In this document: positions 1 to 7,899 of the stretch, piece by piece
How positions within the stretch are numbered: the first letter of the stretch is position 1
How the letters are laid out: each line of letters begins with the position of its first letter
Origin: Enterococcus raffinosus
GTDB taxonomy: Bacteria; Bacillota; Bacilli; Lactobacillales; Enterococcaceae
Direction of reading: 5' to 3'
Assembly (NCBI RefSeq): GCF_018917525.1
Contig: NZ_JAHLOS010000001.1
Location: forward strand, 248,001 to 312,000
Length of the DNA: 64,000 bases
Translations under genes and position numbers: made by a program
Notes under the pieces: model-generated
Databases searched by the model: none
Told to the model about the DNA's origin: nothing
What the model saw: only the letters and a program-made list of their open reading frames with translations

Positions 1-1
1 A

Positions 2-418
2 CTAGATAAATTAGTTGAAGCAGAATTGCCAAATTTACAATTATTGCATGTTGATGGGTCGGAGCTAACGAATTATTTTGCTGATAGTGAAGTGGATCAA
101 ATATATTTGAACTTCTCTGATCCATGGCCAAAGAAAAAACATGAGAAACGACGTTTAACTTCACCAAGCTTCTTAGCAGTAGATGAGGAAATTTTACGAC
201 CTGCTGGTGAGATTCATTTTAAAACTGACAATCAAGGATTGTTCGAATACTCACTGAGTAGTTTTTCAAAATACGGTATGACACTGGAACAAGTTTGGTT
301 AGACTTGCATGAAAGTAATTATGAAGGAAATATTATGACTGAATATGAAGAAAAATTTTCAAGCAAAGGACAGCGAATTTATCGAGTGGAAGCCCGTTTT
401 AAAGACAAAACAAAATAA
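2..418 (+). CDS. trmB: tRNA (guanine-N7)-methyltransferase, C-terminal part (partial)
   Basis: TrmB uses S-adenosylmethionine to make 7-methylguanosine at position 46 of tRNA. The reading frame is open to the left edge, so the N-terminal glycine-rich SAM motif is missing. The visible part has the family signature [10 protein letters not shown]-x-K-R-R-L, followed by the typical H-F-K-T-D-N segment and an end in T-E-Y-E-E-K-F. It lies directly before the comG operon, as in related enterococci and lactobacilli. A U-tailed hairpin follows the stop, so it is probably not cotranscribed with comGA. The family call is safe; the true start is outside the window. Confidence 0.95.
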   Translation, partial: LDKLVEAELPNLQLLHVDGSELTNYFADSEVDQIYLNFSDPWPKKKHEKRRLTSPSFLAVDEEILRPAGEIHFKTDNQGLFEYSLSSFSKYGMTLEQVWLDLHESNYEGNIMTEYEEKFSSKGQRIYRVEARFKDKTK

Positions 419-425
419 TTGCTAC

Positions 426-464
426 AAGAAGATGAACTTTTTTTGGTTTATCTTCTTTTTTTTT
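426..464 (+). terminator. intrinsic terminator after trmB
   Basis: AAGAAGAT pairs with ATCTTCTT and is followed by a run of eight or more T. It separates trmB from the comG operon. Confidence 0.75.
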
Positions 465-510
465 GAAGAATTGAAAATGTTCTGCGTATATTATTTTCGA
501 GGTGAAAGGA

Positions 511-1461
511 ATGGAGATTGAACAGTTTTCAGACGAATTGATCCAATATGGTTTCGATCATCAAATGCAGGATTTATATTTATTACCTCAAGGTGAAAAG
601 TACCGCTACTTTTTTCGGAGAGGTCCCTTCTATGAACATAAAAACTCGACTCTATCCTATGTTAATAATGAAATGTGTGTGGTTTCTGCCCTGCAGTTGA
701 TCAATCGTTTCAAATATTTGGGTCAAATGGATGTCAGTGAAAAACGAAAAGCTCAGCTTGGTGCGATCTCCTACCCCTTGCCTCATGGTGAACAACGGTT
801 ACGTCTTTCGACTGTTGGAAATTATTTACAACAAGAAAGTTTAGTTATTCGTTTTCTGCATCAATTTGGTCGCAGTCCCGAAGTGTACCATTTGCCGGAG
901 CAGATTGAAATTCTCCAGCAACACACAAAAAAACGTGGTTTATACCTGTTTTGTGGTCCGGTAGGTTCAGGAAAAACCACCTTAATGTATAAATTGGCAC
1001 GAGAAATGGATGGTCAAGTGATTACGATTGAAGATCCTGTAGAGATTGAAGAAGCTGATTTTTTACAGTTACAAGTAAATGAAAAAATTTATCAGAGTTA
1101 CGATGAATTGATTAAGTTGTCTTTACGACATCATCCCGATGTTTTAATAATCGGAGAGATTCGTGATACGAAAACGATTCAAGGCGCGATCAGAGCTGCT
1201 TTGACCGGTCATTGTGTTTACGCAACAATTCATGCAGCCAGCCTAGAGTCTGCACATGCGAGAATTTTTGAATTGGGTGGAGAAGCTTCGCTACTTAAAG
1301 AATGTTTACAAGGAATTATTTATCAGGAACTGTTATCAGTAAATGAAACAGTAGGATTATTGACTAGTTATCGCTTCTACAAAGAGGAAGTACAGTTTGC
1401 TTGGGAAGAAGGGTTAAATCGTGTGGCGCAAAAAGAAAATGACGAGAAAACAACGAGTTGA
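511..1461 (+). CDS. comGA: ComGA, competence pseudopilus assembly ATPase
   Basis: This is a type II/IV secretion-type ATPase that powers assembly of the competence pseudopilus at the inner face of the membrane. Walker A is GPVGSGKTT (about residue 150); the Asp box ITIEDPVEI, the Walker B region DVLIIGEIRD and the His box ATIHA follow in the expected order. The length (316 aa) is normal for Gram-positive ComGA, which is shorter than PilB. I chose ATG 511 behind GAGGTGAAAGG over the in-frame GTG at 502, which would lie inside the ribosome site. The end overlaps comGB by 23 nt, indicating translational coupling. Confidence 0.95.
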   Translation: MEIEQFSDELIQYGFDHQMQDLYLLPQGEKYRYFFRRGPFYEHKNSTLSYVNNEMCVVSALQLINRFKYLGQMDVSEKRKAQLGAISYPLPHGEQRLRLSTVGNYLQQESLVIRFLHQFGRSPEVYHLPEQIEILQQHTKKRGLYLFCGPVGSGKTTLMYKLAREMDGQVITIEDPVEIEEADFLQLQVNEKIYQSYDELIKLSLRHHPDVLIIGEIRDTKTIQGAIRAALTGHCVYATIHAASLESAHARIFELGGEASLLKECLQGIIYQELLSVNETVGLLTSYRFYKEEVQFAWEEGLNRVAQKENDEKTTS

Positions 1462-2434
1462 CTTTGTTCATTTATTAGGTGATCTCTTGCAAAATGGCTT
1501 TAGTTTGCAGCAGGCGTTTGCCTTTTTTGTCAATGCCAATCTTTTTACACCGTCTATTTTGGAAGCCGTTCAACAAGATTTACATCAGGGAAAAAGTTTG
1601 GCACTAAGCTTTACTCAACTGCGGTATTCGAATGACCAGCTCTTACAAATCGAATTAGCGGAGACTCATGGGGATTTGGCCCAAACGCTATTAGGAATCG
1701 CTGAACAAATGCGCTTAGTTCAACGTCAGCGAGAAAATTTTCTAAAAGCTGTATCCTATCCGCTGCTTTTACTCGTTTTCTTAATCGTAATTCTTTTAGG
1801 TATGCGTTTTTTCTTACTTCCCCAGCTATTGACCAGCGGAATGATCCGTGCAGAAGACTTTTCTGTACAGTTAATAAAAGCAGTTCCTATGATTGGATTA
1901 GGAATAATTCTTTTTTTGCTCTTACTGATGCTCAGCTGGAGGAATTGGGGAAAGCGGCATAATTATATAGTTCGCTTTCGCTTCTTAGCGAAAATTCCAC
2001 TTGTAGGAACATTGTTCAGCAATTACTATTCAGCTTATTTCGCATTGGAATGGGGCAAGCTTTTTCAACAAGGTTTAGAACTGAATCAAATTATTGAATG
2101 TTTGTTGGTAATTGATGGAAAATCATTGATGCAAGAGCTTGCTGCTGATTTAAAAATCCGCTTAGCACAGGGCAATACTTTAGCAGAAGAATTAGGACGC
2201 TATCCTTTTTTGACTAAAGAATTCAGTCGAATTGTCTTTCAAGGAGAAGCGCGAGGAAATTTAGCAAAGGAATTATTAACTTATAGCCAATTAGTTTGGC
2301 GTCGCTTTTTTAATCAGTTAGAATTTTTGGTTTCATGGTTGCAACCACTTGTCTTTTTAATTGTTGCACTTTTGATCGTCAGCCTGTATTTAACAATGCT
2401 ACTGCCTTTAACAAATTTGGAGGGAATACTGTGA
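1439..2434 (+). CDS. comGB: ComGB, polytopic membrane protein of the competence pseudopilus
   Basis: A GspF/PilC-type membrane platform protein that works with the ComGA ATPase. Three strongly hydrophobic stretches are visible, around residues 100-125 (LLLLVFLIVILLGM), 145-170 (IGLGIILFLLLLML) and at the C-terminus (LVFLIVALLIVSLYLTMLLPL), with two repeated cytosolic T2SF domains between them. The start is uncertain: ATG 1439 lies within comGA, and an in-frame GTG at 1421 is the alternative. The stop overlaps the GTG of comGC (GTGA). Confidence 0.9.
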   Translation: MTRKQRVDFVHLLGDLLQNGFSLQQAFAFFVNANLFTPSILEAVQQDLHQGKSLALSFTQLRYSNDQLLQIELAETHGDLAQTLLGIAEQMRLVQRQRENFLKAVSYPLLLLVFLIVILLGMRFFLLPQLLTSGMIRAEDFSVQLIKAVPMIGLGIILFLLLLMLSWRNWGKRHNYIVRFRFLAKIPLVGTLFSNYYSAYFALEWGKLFQQGLELNQIIECLLVIDGKSLMQELAADLKIRLAQGNTLAEELGRYPFLTKEFSRIVFQGEARGNLAKELLTYSQLVWRRFFNQLEFLVSWLQPLVFLIVALLIVSLYLTMLLPLTNLEGIL

Positions 2435-2709
2435 AGAAGAAGCTTTCGGGATTTACTTTATTGGAAATGTTAGTTGTTTTATTTATTATTAGTCTGCTTT
2501 TACTGTTATTTGTGCCAAAACTAATGAATCAAAAAGATAGTGCAAGTAGTAAGAGTGATGCTGCCATTGCAAAAGTTGTTGAAACTCAGATCGAAGTTTA
2601 TGAACTCGATCATCCTGGCTCAACACCAACTAAGCAGCAATTAATTGATGGAGAGTATGTGAGTAAGGAGCAATATGAAGCATATGAACGGGCTAAAGAA
2701 AAAAAATAA
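2431..2709 (+). CDS. comGC: ComGC, major competence pseudopilin
   Basis: Major pilin of the DNA-uptake pseudopilus. It has a type IV prepilin leader VKKKLSG followed by FTLLEMLVVLFIISLLLLLF, so ComC peptidase should cut after the glycine and methylate Phe. The C-terminal part (V-V-E-T-Q-I-E-V-Y-E, G-E-Y-V-S) is typical of ComGC. The start is GTG 2431, eight bases behind GGAGGG and overlapping the comGB stop; the 92-aa product has the usual length. The longer upstream reading frame has no ribosome site and would place 32 unlikely residues before the leader. Confidence 0.93.
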   Translation: MKKKLSGFTLLEMLVVLFIISLLLLLFVPKLMNQKDSASSKSDAAIAKVVETQIEVYELDHPGSTPTKQQLIDGEYVSKEQYEAYERAKEKK

Positions 2710-3145
2710 TGCTGCCTTCACCTTAATTGAAACCTTACTCGTCTTAGCTTTAGTTTGCGCTTTTGTGCTATTGCCGACGATCACTATCAAGAACTGGCAG
2801 CATCAATTAGAGAAGACTTTTTTCTATTATCAATTTGAAAAATCTACGTTGCATTTGCAGCAAGTAGCTATTGCAGACCATCAAAAAACGCGAATTGATC
2901 TTTATAGCAGTTCACAATTAATTGATTTTTATACAAATCATACCGAATTGCCGTGGAGAAAATTATTCGTTCCAAAATCAATAACATTAGGTAGCAAGTA
3001 TTCGATTTATTTTAAAGCTGGCAGCGGTAATATTTCTACTGATCAGCCTGGAAATGGAAATATTCCAAAGGTTGTTTTTACCGATGAAGGAAAAGTCATC
3101 ACCTATCAGTTTCAAATGGGAAGTGGTCGTTTTGAAAGGAAGTAA
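2675..3145 (+). CDS. comGD: ComGD, minor competence pseudopilin
   Basis: Minor pilin with a prepilin motif N-A-A-FTLIETLLVLALVCAFVLL near the N-terminus, though Ala replaces the usual Gly before Phe. The rest is a poorly conserved extracytoplasmic domain. ATG 2675 is 4 nt behind AAGGAG and ATG 2684 is 13 nt behind it, so the exact start is open. It overlaps comGC by 35 nt and comGE by about 23 nt, as is usual for this operon. Identity rests on position plus the pilin motif. Confidence 0.85.
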   Translation: MKHMNGLKKKNNAAFTLIETLLVLALVCAFVLLPTITIKNWQHQLEKTFFYYQFEKSTLHLQQVAIADHQKTRIDLYSSSQLIDFYTNHTELPWRKLFVPKSITLGSKYSIYFKAGSGNISTDQPGNGNIPKVVFTDEGKVITYQFQMGSGRFERK

Positions 3146-3404
3146 AGGATATATTCTATTAGAGAGTCTAGTCAGTTTAACCATTTTATTGATTATTGTA
3201 GCCAGTTATGTCGGTGTTACCGTTCAAATGCAAAAAGAAAGTCGCCAACGATTAGCCAGTCTTGAAAATTACCGTGATTTATATACTGAGACAAGACGTT
3301 GCCGTTTACATTCTCTGGAATTGCACAGTTCACAAATGGAGATATCCCTAGAACAAGGGAGAGCTATACATCAGCAAGGAGGAATCGTGATTGTCAAAAA
3401 GTAG
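3123..3404 (+). CDS. comGE: ComGE-like minor pseudopilin
   Basis: A small pilin-like protein with the leader G-S-K-G followed by YILLESLVSLTILLIIVASYVGV, a prepilin-type segment with Glu at position 5 after the cleavage glycine. The start is uncertain: GTG 3123 or TTG 3132 within the end of comGD; the upstream in-frame ATG would add an implausible tail. It is coupled to comGF by a 14-nt overlap. The name is given from order in the operon; sequence conservation of ComGE is generally low. Confidence 0.75.
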   Translation: MVVLKGSKGYILLESLVSLTILLIIVASYVGVTVQMQKESRQRLASLENYRDLYTETRRCRLHSLELHSSQMEISLEQGRAIHQQGGIVIVKK

Positions 3405-3816
3405 CGGCTTCACCTTGTTAGAAAGTTTAGTGGCACTTTTGATGCTTAGCGGTATTTTATTACTACTCTCAGGCCTAATCAAGCATGCTCATAAAATGGA
3501 ACAAGCCCTCAGCGGCTACCATCAGTTAGAATGGGAAATATTTTTGCTTCAATTAGATAACGAGTTGGAAGATGTTAATTATTTATCCAGCACGACATAT
3601 GAAATCAATGGAGAAGTTGAGAACGCAGAAGGACAATTGGTTCCTATAGTAATTAAGAAAAATAAACATCGTATCGTAAAAAGCCAATCAAATGGCTATC
3701 AACCTTTATTGACAGGAGTGAATCAATTTGTCTGCCAAGAAAATAATCATGGTGTGGATTTCATCGTCACCTTTACCGATGGAAAACAGAAAGAGGGTAC
3801 TTGGATCTTTAAATAG
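3391..3816 (+). CDS. comGF: ComGF, minor competence pseudopilin
   Basis: Minor pilin with leader MSKSSG and helix FTLLESLVALLMLSGILLLL. The later segments (L-E-W-E-I-F-L-L-Q-L-D-N-E-L and a C-terminal F-T-D-G-K-Q-K-E-G-T-W) fit the ComGF family. The start is TTG 3391, 8 nt behind GGAGG, inside the end of comGE. Length 141 aa is normal. Confidence 0.88.
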   Translation: MSKSSGFTLLESLVALLMLSGILLLLSGLIKHAHKMEQALSGYHQLEWEIFLLQLDNELEDVNYLSSTTYEINGEVENAEGQLVPIVIKKNKHRIVKSQSNGYQPLLTGVNQFVCQENNHGVDFIVTFTDGKQKEGTWIFK

Positions 3817-4129
3817 CCGAGGCGGAGTATTACTGTCCGTCTTATTGGCTATTTTTTTATTCAGTTTTTTGCTGTTAAATTTAACAACAAGTTATCATCA
3901 AACCGCTGATCTAGTAGATCGTACCGAACACTTGTATCAGGCTAAAATTGCGAAGGAACTATTTTTGGCTAACTATCCCAAATTAAAAGAAAAAGATGGT
4001 GTATGGAAGTTTAATAAAGGGGAGTTGTCATACGAAACTGAGGAAGATTATGTGAAAATCGATGTGAAAATTAAAAAGAAAACATATCAATTTTGTGAAA
4101 AAATTAGCACATCTAATTCATCTGACTGA
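3779..4129 (+). CDS. comGG: ComGG-like last gene of the comG operon
   Basis: A single N-terminal hydrophobic helix (GGVLLSVLLAIFLFSFLLLNL) follows a short basic stretch and precedes about 70 polar residues. There is no clear prepilin Glu-5 pattern, which matches the atypical nature of ComGG. ATG 3779 is the most likely start; an in-frame ATG at 3728 would add 17 residues and no good ribosome site is seen for either. The call is mostly positional. Confidence 0.65.
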   Translation: MENRKRVLGSLNSRGGVLLSVLLAIFLFSFLLLNLTTSYHQTADLVDRTEHLYQAKIAKELFLANYPKLKEKDGVWKFNKGELSYETEEDYVKIDVKIKKKTYQFCEKISTSNSSD

Positions 4130-4222
4130 TATAGTTTGTGGTATCCCGTTGATGAGGGGGAATATCTTGTAAAAGATACATTAGGTTGAATTAGAAAATC
4201 AATAATAAAAGAAAGAAAGCGA

Positions 4223-4251
4223 TTGATTAATTACAATATGTCCGCTAAAAT
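4223..4251 (+). promoter_or_regulatory. sigma-A-type promoter for the methyltransferase gene
   Basis: TTGATT, a 17-nt spacer and TAAAAT lie 44 nt upstream of the methyltransferase start. This suggests the gene can be expressed apart from comG. Confidence 0.55.
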
Positions 4252-4294
4252 AGAACAGGTATCGTGAGTGTTATATTAGTTTGTGAGGTGCAAG

Positions 4295-5302
4295 ATGAAT
4301 CCAGAAAAAATTGAAACAGCTTTTTCTCTGATGGAAGAAGCGATCATCGCATTGCAGCATTCACTAGGAACTTCTTTTTTTGACGCTTACATCGAAAATA
4401 CGGAGAACTTAGTTGACAATGCAAAAGTACGCGTGCTTGATCAACAACCTGATGCAGCTACTGTCGAAAAAGTAGAAGCATTGTATCAAAAATTAATAGA
4501 ACTAGAACTTGAGCAAGAAGATTGGCGCAAGTTAACACAATTGATTTTGCTTAAGGGTTCAAAAACGGAAAGCTTACAGCCAAACCATCAATTGACGCCA
4601 GATAGTATCGGCTTTTTATTTGTTTTTCTAATTGAACAATTAACGTTAAAAAAGAATCAACCATTAGAAATTTTAGATATTACTGTTGGTATGGGAAATC
4701 TATTACTGACGGTGTTGATCAATTTGCAGGCAGCAGATTATTCTGTTAAGGGAATCGGTGTGGATAATGATGAGACATTACTTGCCATAGCCGCTTCAAA
4801 TAGCTTATTGATGAAGGAAGAAATCAAATTATTCCATCAAGATAGTTTACAGGATTTGTTAGTTGATCCAGTTGATTATGTGATTGGAGATCTTCCCGTA
4901 GGTTATTATCCAAATGATCAGCAAGCAGAGAAGTTTGCGACGCATTCTGAAAAAGAACACAGCTATGCACATCATTTATTGATGGAACAAGCCATGAACT
5001 ACGTGAAGCCCGATGGATTTGGTCTTTTCTTAGTACCAAGTAATTTTTTAGAAACTGAGCAAGGCCCATTATTGCAAAAATGGTTGAAAGATGAAGTATT
5101 ATTGCAAGGGATCATCCAATTGCCAGATGAATTATTTAAGTCTGAGCATTCACGGAAGAGTATTCTACTGTTACAGAAAAAAGGTGAAACGGCTGAACAA
5201 GCAGAAAAAGTATTGCTCGTTCATCTCCCATCATTAAAAGATCCAAAACAAGTAACCGAGTTCTTCAAAAAATTCGAGGACTGGAAGTCTTCTAATTTAT
5301 AA
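4295..5302 (+). CDS. class I SAM-dependent methyltransferase (YtxK-like)
   Basis: A DNA N6-adenine-methylase-like fold of 335 aa. The SAM site appears as [11 protein letters not shown] (about residue 125) and the catalytic loop as [12 protein letters not shown], a variant of the N-P-P-Y motif in which Asn is replaced by Asp and the first Pro by Leu. The C-terminal half includes [11 protein letters not shown]. Homologues (YtxK) sit between comG and ackA in many Bacillales and Lactobacillales. The target is unknown. ATG 4295 follows GTGAGGTG; the in-frame GTG at 4283 is part of that ribosome site. Confidence 0.85.
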   Translation: MNPEKIETAFSLMEEAIIALQHSLGTSFFDAYIENTENLVDNAKVRVLDQQPDAATVEKVEALYQKLIELELEQEDWRKLTQLILLKGSKTESLQPNHQLTPDSIGFLFVFLIEQLTLKKNQPLEILDITVGMGNLLLTVLINLQAADYSVKGIGVDNDETLLAIAASNSLLMKEEIKLFHQDSLQDLLVDPVDYVIGDLPVGYYPNDQQAEKFATHSEKEHSYAHHLLMEQAMNYVKPDGFGLFLVPSNFLETEQGPLLQKWLKDEVLLQGIIQLPDELFKSEHSRKSILLLQKKGETAEQAEKVLLVHLPSLKDPKQVTEFFKKFEDWKSSNL

Positions 5303-5349
5303 ACTGCTCAAACGAGCTAAAAGCATTTCAATTACAAAGGAGAGTTAAA

Positions 5350-6546
5350 ATGTCAAAAACAATTGCAATCAATGCAGGTAGTTCAAGTCTAAAATGGCAA
5401 CTTTATCAAATGCCTGAGGAATCAGTAATCGCTAAAGGAATCGTTGAACGAATCGGCTTGAATGATTCAATCTTTACCATCAAATATGGCGATGGACAAA
5501 AATTTGAACAAATTTTAGATATCAAAGATCATGAAGTTGCGGTTCAAATGTTATTAGATCAATTGATCGAACTAAAAATTATCGCATCATTTGATGAGAT
5601 TACTGGTGTCGGTCACCGCGTAGTAGCTGGCGGTGAATATTTCAAAGATTCTGTTTTGATTGATGATGATGTCTTGGAAAAAATCGAAGAACTAAGCGAA
5701 TTTGCACCGTTGCACAATCCAGCAAATGCAATGGGAATCAAGGCGTTCCGTCATATTTTACCAGATGTGACAAGTGTGGCTGTTTTTGACACTTCTTTCC
5801 ATTCAACAATGCCGGCAACGAATTATTTATACAGTATTCCTAAAGAGTATTATGATAAATATTCTGCTCGTAAATATGGTTTCCACGGAACAAGCCATCG
5901 CTATGTTTCAGAACGTGCGGCTGAGCTACTTGGCAAACCAATCGAAGAAACGAAGATTATTACTGCCCACATTGGTAATGGCGGTTCTGTTACTGCTGTT
6001 GAAGGCGGAAAATCAGTGGACACATCTATGGGCTTCACGCCATTAGCTGGATTGACGATGGGAACACGCGCTGGGGACATCGATGCTTCATTGCTTCCAT
6101 ACTTAATGGAAAAAGCAGGAATCAAAGATATCAACGAGATGATTGATGTGTTGAACAAAAAATCAGGTGTTTTAGGTCTTACAGGTATTTCAAGTGATAT
6201 GCGCGACATCGAAAATGGTGCTGACGAAGGCAATGAAGAAGCTATCTTGGCTTTGGATATTTATTGCGACCGTATCCGTAAGTATATTGCTCAATACATT
6301 TCAGTAATGAATGGTGTTGATGCGATCGTCTTTACTGCGGGTGTTGGTGAAAATGCTGATCCTGTACGTCGTATGGTCTTAGAAAACATGACTTGGTTCG
6401 GAATTGAGATTGACGAAGAAATCAACAAGAGCATTCATGGAAAAGAAGCGGAGCTTTCAACTGAAAATTCTCGCGTAAAAGTATACGTGATTCCAACTGA
6501 CGAAGAAGTAATGATCGCTCGTGACGTTGAGCGCTTAAGCAAATAG
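5350..6546 (+). CDS. ackA: acetate kinase
   Basis: Interconverts acetyl phosphate + ADP and acetate + ATP in the cytosol. Hallmarks are the N-terminal I-N-A-G-S-S-S-L-K phosphate-binding motif, V-A-V-F-D-T-S-F-H, the [10 protein letters not shown] signature, and the adenosine motif H-I-G-N-G-G-S. At 398 aa it is full length. The ribosome site AAAGGAG lies 7 nt before ATG. A second kinase of this family, PduW, is encoded at 23 kb; this copy in the comG context is the housekeeping one. Confidence 0.97.
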   Translation: MSKTIAINAGSSSLKWQLYQMPEESVIAKGIVERIGLNDSIFTIKYGDGQKFEQILDIKDHEVAVQMLLDQLIELKIIASFDEITGVGHRVVAGGEYFKDSVLIDDDVLEKIEELSEFAPLHNPANAMGIKAFRHILPDVTSVAVFDTSFHSTMPATNYLYSIPKEYYDKYSARKYGFHGTSHRYVSERAAELLGKPIEETKIITAHIGNGGSVTAVEGGKSVDTSMGFTPLAGLTMGTRAGDIDASLLPYLMEKAGIKDINEMIDVLNKKSGVLGLTGISSDMRDIENGADEGNEEAILALDIYCDRIRKYIAQYISVMNGVDAIVFTAGVGENADPVRRMVLENMTWFGIEIDEEINKSIHGKEAELSTENSRVKVYVIPTDEEVMIARDVERLSK

Positions 6547-6552
6547 ACAACG

Positions 6553-6583
6553 AAGCCTTTACCATTTTTGGTAAAGGCTTTTT
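6553..6583 (+). terminator. intrinsic terminator after ackA
   Basis: AAGCCTTTACC pairs with GGTAAAGGCTT over a short loop and runs into TTTTT. Confidence 0.9.
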
Positions 6584-6649
6584 AACACCGTTTCTTGCGT
6601 GTGGAGTTCGCGTTACTGGTCCGCAATTGGTACTCAAAAAAATCTGAAG

Positions 6650-6691
6650 GCATAATTTTGTTGTATTAGAACAAAACTATGCTATTTTTTT
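6650..6691 (+). promoter_or_regulatory. U-tailed hairpin in front of pduU
   Basis: GCATAATTTTGTT pairs with AACAAAACTATGC (one G-U pair) over a 7-nt loop and is followed by TATTTTTTT. It is separate from the ackA terminator 70 nt upstream and ends about 40 nt before pduU. It could be a second terminator, an attenuator, or a palindromic operator, since a possible TTGGTA-N18-CATAAT promoter (6627-6656) overlaps its left arm. A similar hairpin precedes pduA. Confidence 0.55.
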
Positions 6692-6727
6692 GTGCTAAAC
6701 TTTTTATGAAAGTGAGAGTGACTTTTT

Positions 6728-7078
6728 ATGAGTGAAAAGAGAAATATCGAGCGTTCGATTCAAGAATATGTCCCTGGGAAACAGGTCACGCTTGCTCATT
6801 TAATCCCCCATGCGAATCAAGAAGTTTTTGAAAAATTAGGACTGGAGCACACGGGTGACGCCATTGGAATTTTGACGATTACACCGAGTGAGGCATCGAT
6901 TATCGGTGCAGATATCGCCAAAAAATCGGGAAATGTCTCTATTGGTTTTATGGATCGCTTCAGTGGAGCCGTTGTGATTATCGGTGAAGTCTCATCGGTC
7001 GAATTTGCTTTAAAACAAGTAACCAATTCACTTGCAGCAATCTTAGATTTTGATGTTGCAGAAATTACCAGGACTTAA
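6728..7078 (+). CDS. pduU: PduU, circularly permuted BMC shell protein
   Basis: A hexameric shell component of the propanediol microcompartment in the permuted BMC class (PduU/EutS). The N-terminus [16 protein letters not shown] is the beta-barrel-forming segment of the family, followed by [19 protein letters not shown] and G-A-V-V-I-I-G-E-V. Length 116 aa equals PduU of enteric bacteria. Its stop overlaps the pduV start, so the two form a small operon apart from pduA-W, matching the Listeria order pduU-pduV before pocR. Confidence 0.95.
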   Translation: MSEKRNIERSIQEYVPGKQVTLAHLIPHANQEVFEKLGLEHTGDAIGILTITPSEASIIGADIAKKSGNVSIGFMDRFSGAVVIIGEVSSVEFALKQVTNSLAAILDFDVAEITRT

Positions 7079-7521
7079 TGATGAAACGAGTCATTTTAAT
7101 TGGGGAAACTGGATCAGGTAAAACAACCCTGATGCAGCTTTTGAATGAATGGGAGATCAAGTATCATAAGACGCAGCAAGTATACTTTACAGATAATGTG
7201 ATTGATACACCAGGTGAGTTTATGGAAAATCGTTTCTATTATAATGCGTTAGTCAGTTCTGCGGTTGGTGCGGATTGTGTCGCGCTTGTTCAGAGTATTA
7301 CGAATCGCCAGAATTATTTTCCACCTTGCTTTTCATCGCGATTTACGAAACCGATGATCGGAATCATTACGAAAACAGATTTGAATCACGGGCAAGCAGA
7401 TCTAGATTTAGCGGAAAAACGTCTACGATTGGCAGGTGCGAAGAAAGTATTTTCTTTGTCCAGTGTGAATCAAGAAGGCATTTCTGCTTTAAAAGATTTT
7501 CTGTTGACAAAAGAATTTTGA
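7078..7521 (+). CDS. pduV: PduV, small P-loop GTPase of the microcompartment
   Basis: EutP/PduV family Ras-like NTPase. Visible G motifs are the P-loop G-E-T-G-S-G-K-T-T (residues 8-16), D-T-P-G-E-F (G3) and I-T-K-T-D-L (G4). The 147-aa length is normal. In Salmonella, PduV has been linked to the shell surface through its N-terminus; here that is family knowledge only. The stop codon TGA lies inside a -35 box (TTGACA) of the downstream riboswitch promoter. Confidence 0.92.
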   Translation: MMKRVILIGETGSGKTTLMQLLNEWEIKYHKTQQVYFTDNVIDTPGEFMENRFYYNALVSSAVGADCVALVQSITNRQNYFPPCFSSRFTKPMIGIITKTDLNHGQADLDLAEKRLRLAGAKKVFSLSSVNQEGISALKDFLLTKEF

Positions 7522-7546
7522 CAGCGGATACATTTTAAGTTATCAT
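7518..7546 (+). promoter_or_regulatory. strong sigma-A promoter driving the cobalamin riboswitch RNA
   Basis: TTGACA (7518-7523), exactly 17 nt, then TATCAT (7541-7546). The -35 overlaps the pduV stop. The position predicts an RNA start near 7553, just before the riboswitch. No plus-strand coding gene lies between it and pduA, 1.5 kb away. Confidence 0.85.
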
Positions 7547-7567
7547 GTGTGTGAATAATTGAATAAG

Positions 7568-7697
7568 AGCATTTGGAATAGGGAACAAGGTGTGAATCCT
7601 TGACAGACCCTTTCTACTGTATACGCAGACGAAATCTCAAATAGCCACTTTCGGGAAGGCGAGATGGAGGATGACGCGAAGTCAGGATACCTGTCCT
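7568..7697 (+). ncRNA. cobalamin (AdoCbl) riboswitch
   Basis: Core elements in order are GGGAACAAGGTGTGAATCC, GACAGACCC, CTACTGT, TAGCCACT, GGGAAGGCGAGATGG, TGACGCGAAG and the B12-box-like GTCAGGATACCTGTCC. These match the class I cobalamin riboswitch consensus. It has its own promoter upstream and a terminator at 7762-7796. The segment TCACCA (7730-7735) can pair with TGGTGA (7761-7766) in the terminator's left arm, giving an antiterminator. The nearest downstream gene is pocR on the opposite strand, so the regulated product is probably an antisense RNA. Confidence 0.93.
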
Positions 7698-7761
7698 TTT
7701 GCTGAGATAATTGTATTGGGAGAATTATTTCACCATTAAAATAGTCGATTGACGTTTATTT

Positions 7762-7796
7762 GGTGAGGTGTCTTCCATAGATACCTCACCTTTTTT
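7762..7796 (+). terminator. riboswitch expression-platform terminator
   Basis: GGTGAGGTGTC pairs with GATACCTCACC (one G-U) and is followed by TTTTTT. With B12 bound, transcription should stop here; without it, read-through enters pocR in antisense. Confidence 0.85.
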
Positions 7797-7862
7797 GTCT
7801 TTCACTTTTTGCAGTTGGTATGGTGAAAATGATCTTCCTTTAAGGGGGAAGTATAGACAAAT

Positions 7863-7890
7863 AAAAAAAAACAGCCGTAATCCGACTGTT
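7863..7890 (-). terminator. intrinsic terminator of pocR
   Basis: Read on the minus strand, AACAGTCG pairs with CGGCTGTT over a 5-nt loop and runs into a long T stretch, 10 nt past the pocR stop. Confidence 0.85.
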
Positions 7891-7899
7891 TAAAATGAC

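Noticed and set aside
481-505. Competence sigma-factor (cin-box-like) promoter before comGA
   Set aside because: TGCGTATA is three bases from the streptococcal TACGAATA box and the enterococcal consensus is not certain; not supported enough to list.
7568-7697. Riboswitch as a controller of a sense-strand gene
   Set aside because: No plus-strand gene occurs before pduA at 9080, which has its own promoter, so antisense control of pocR is the better reading.
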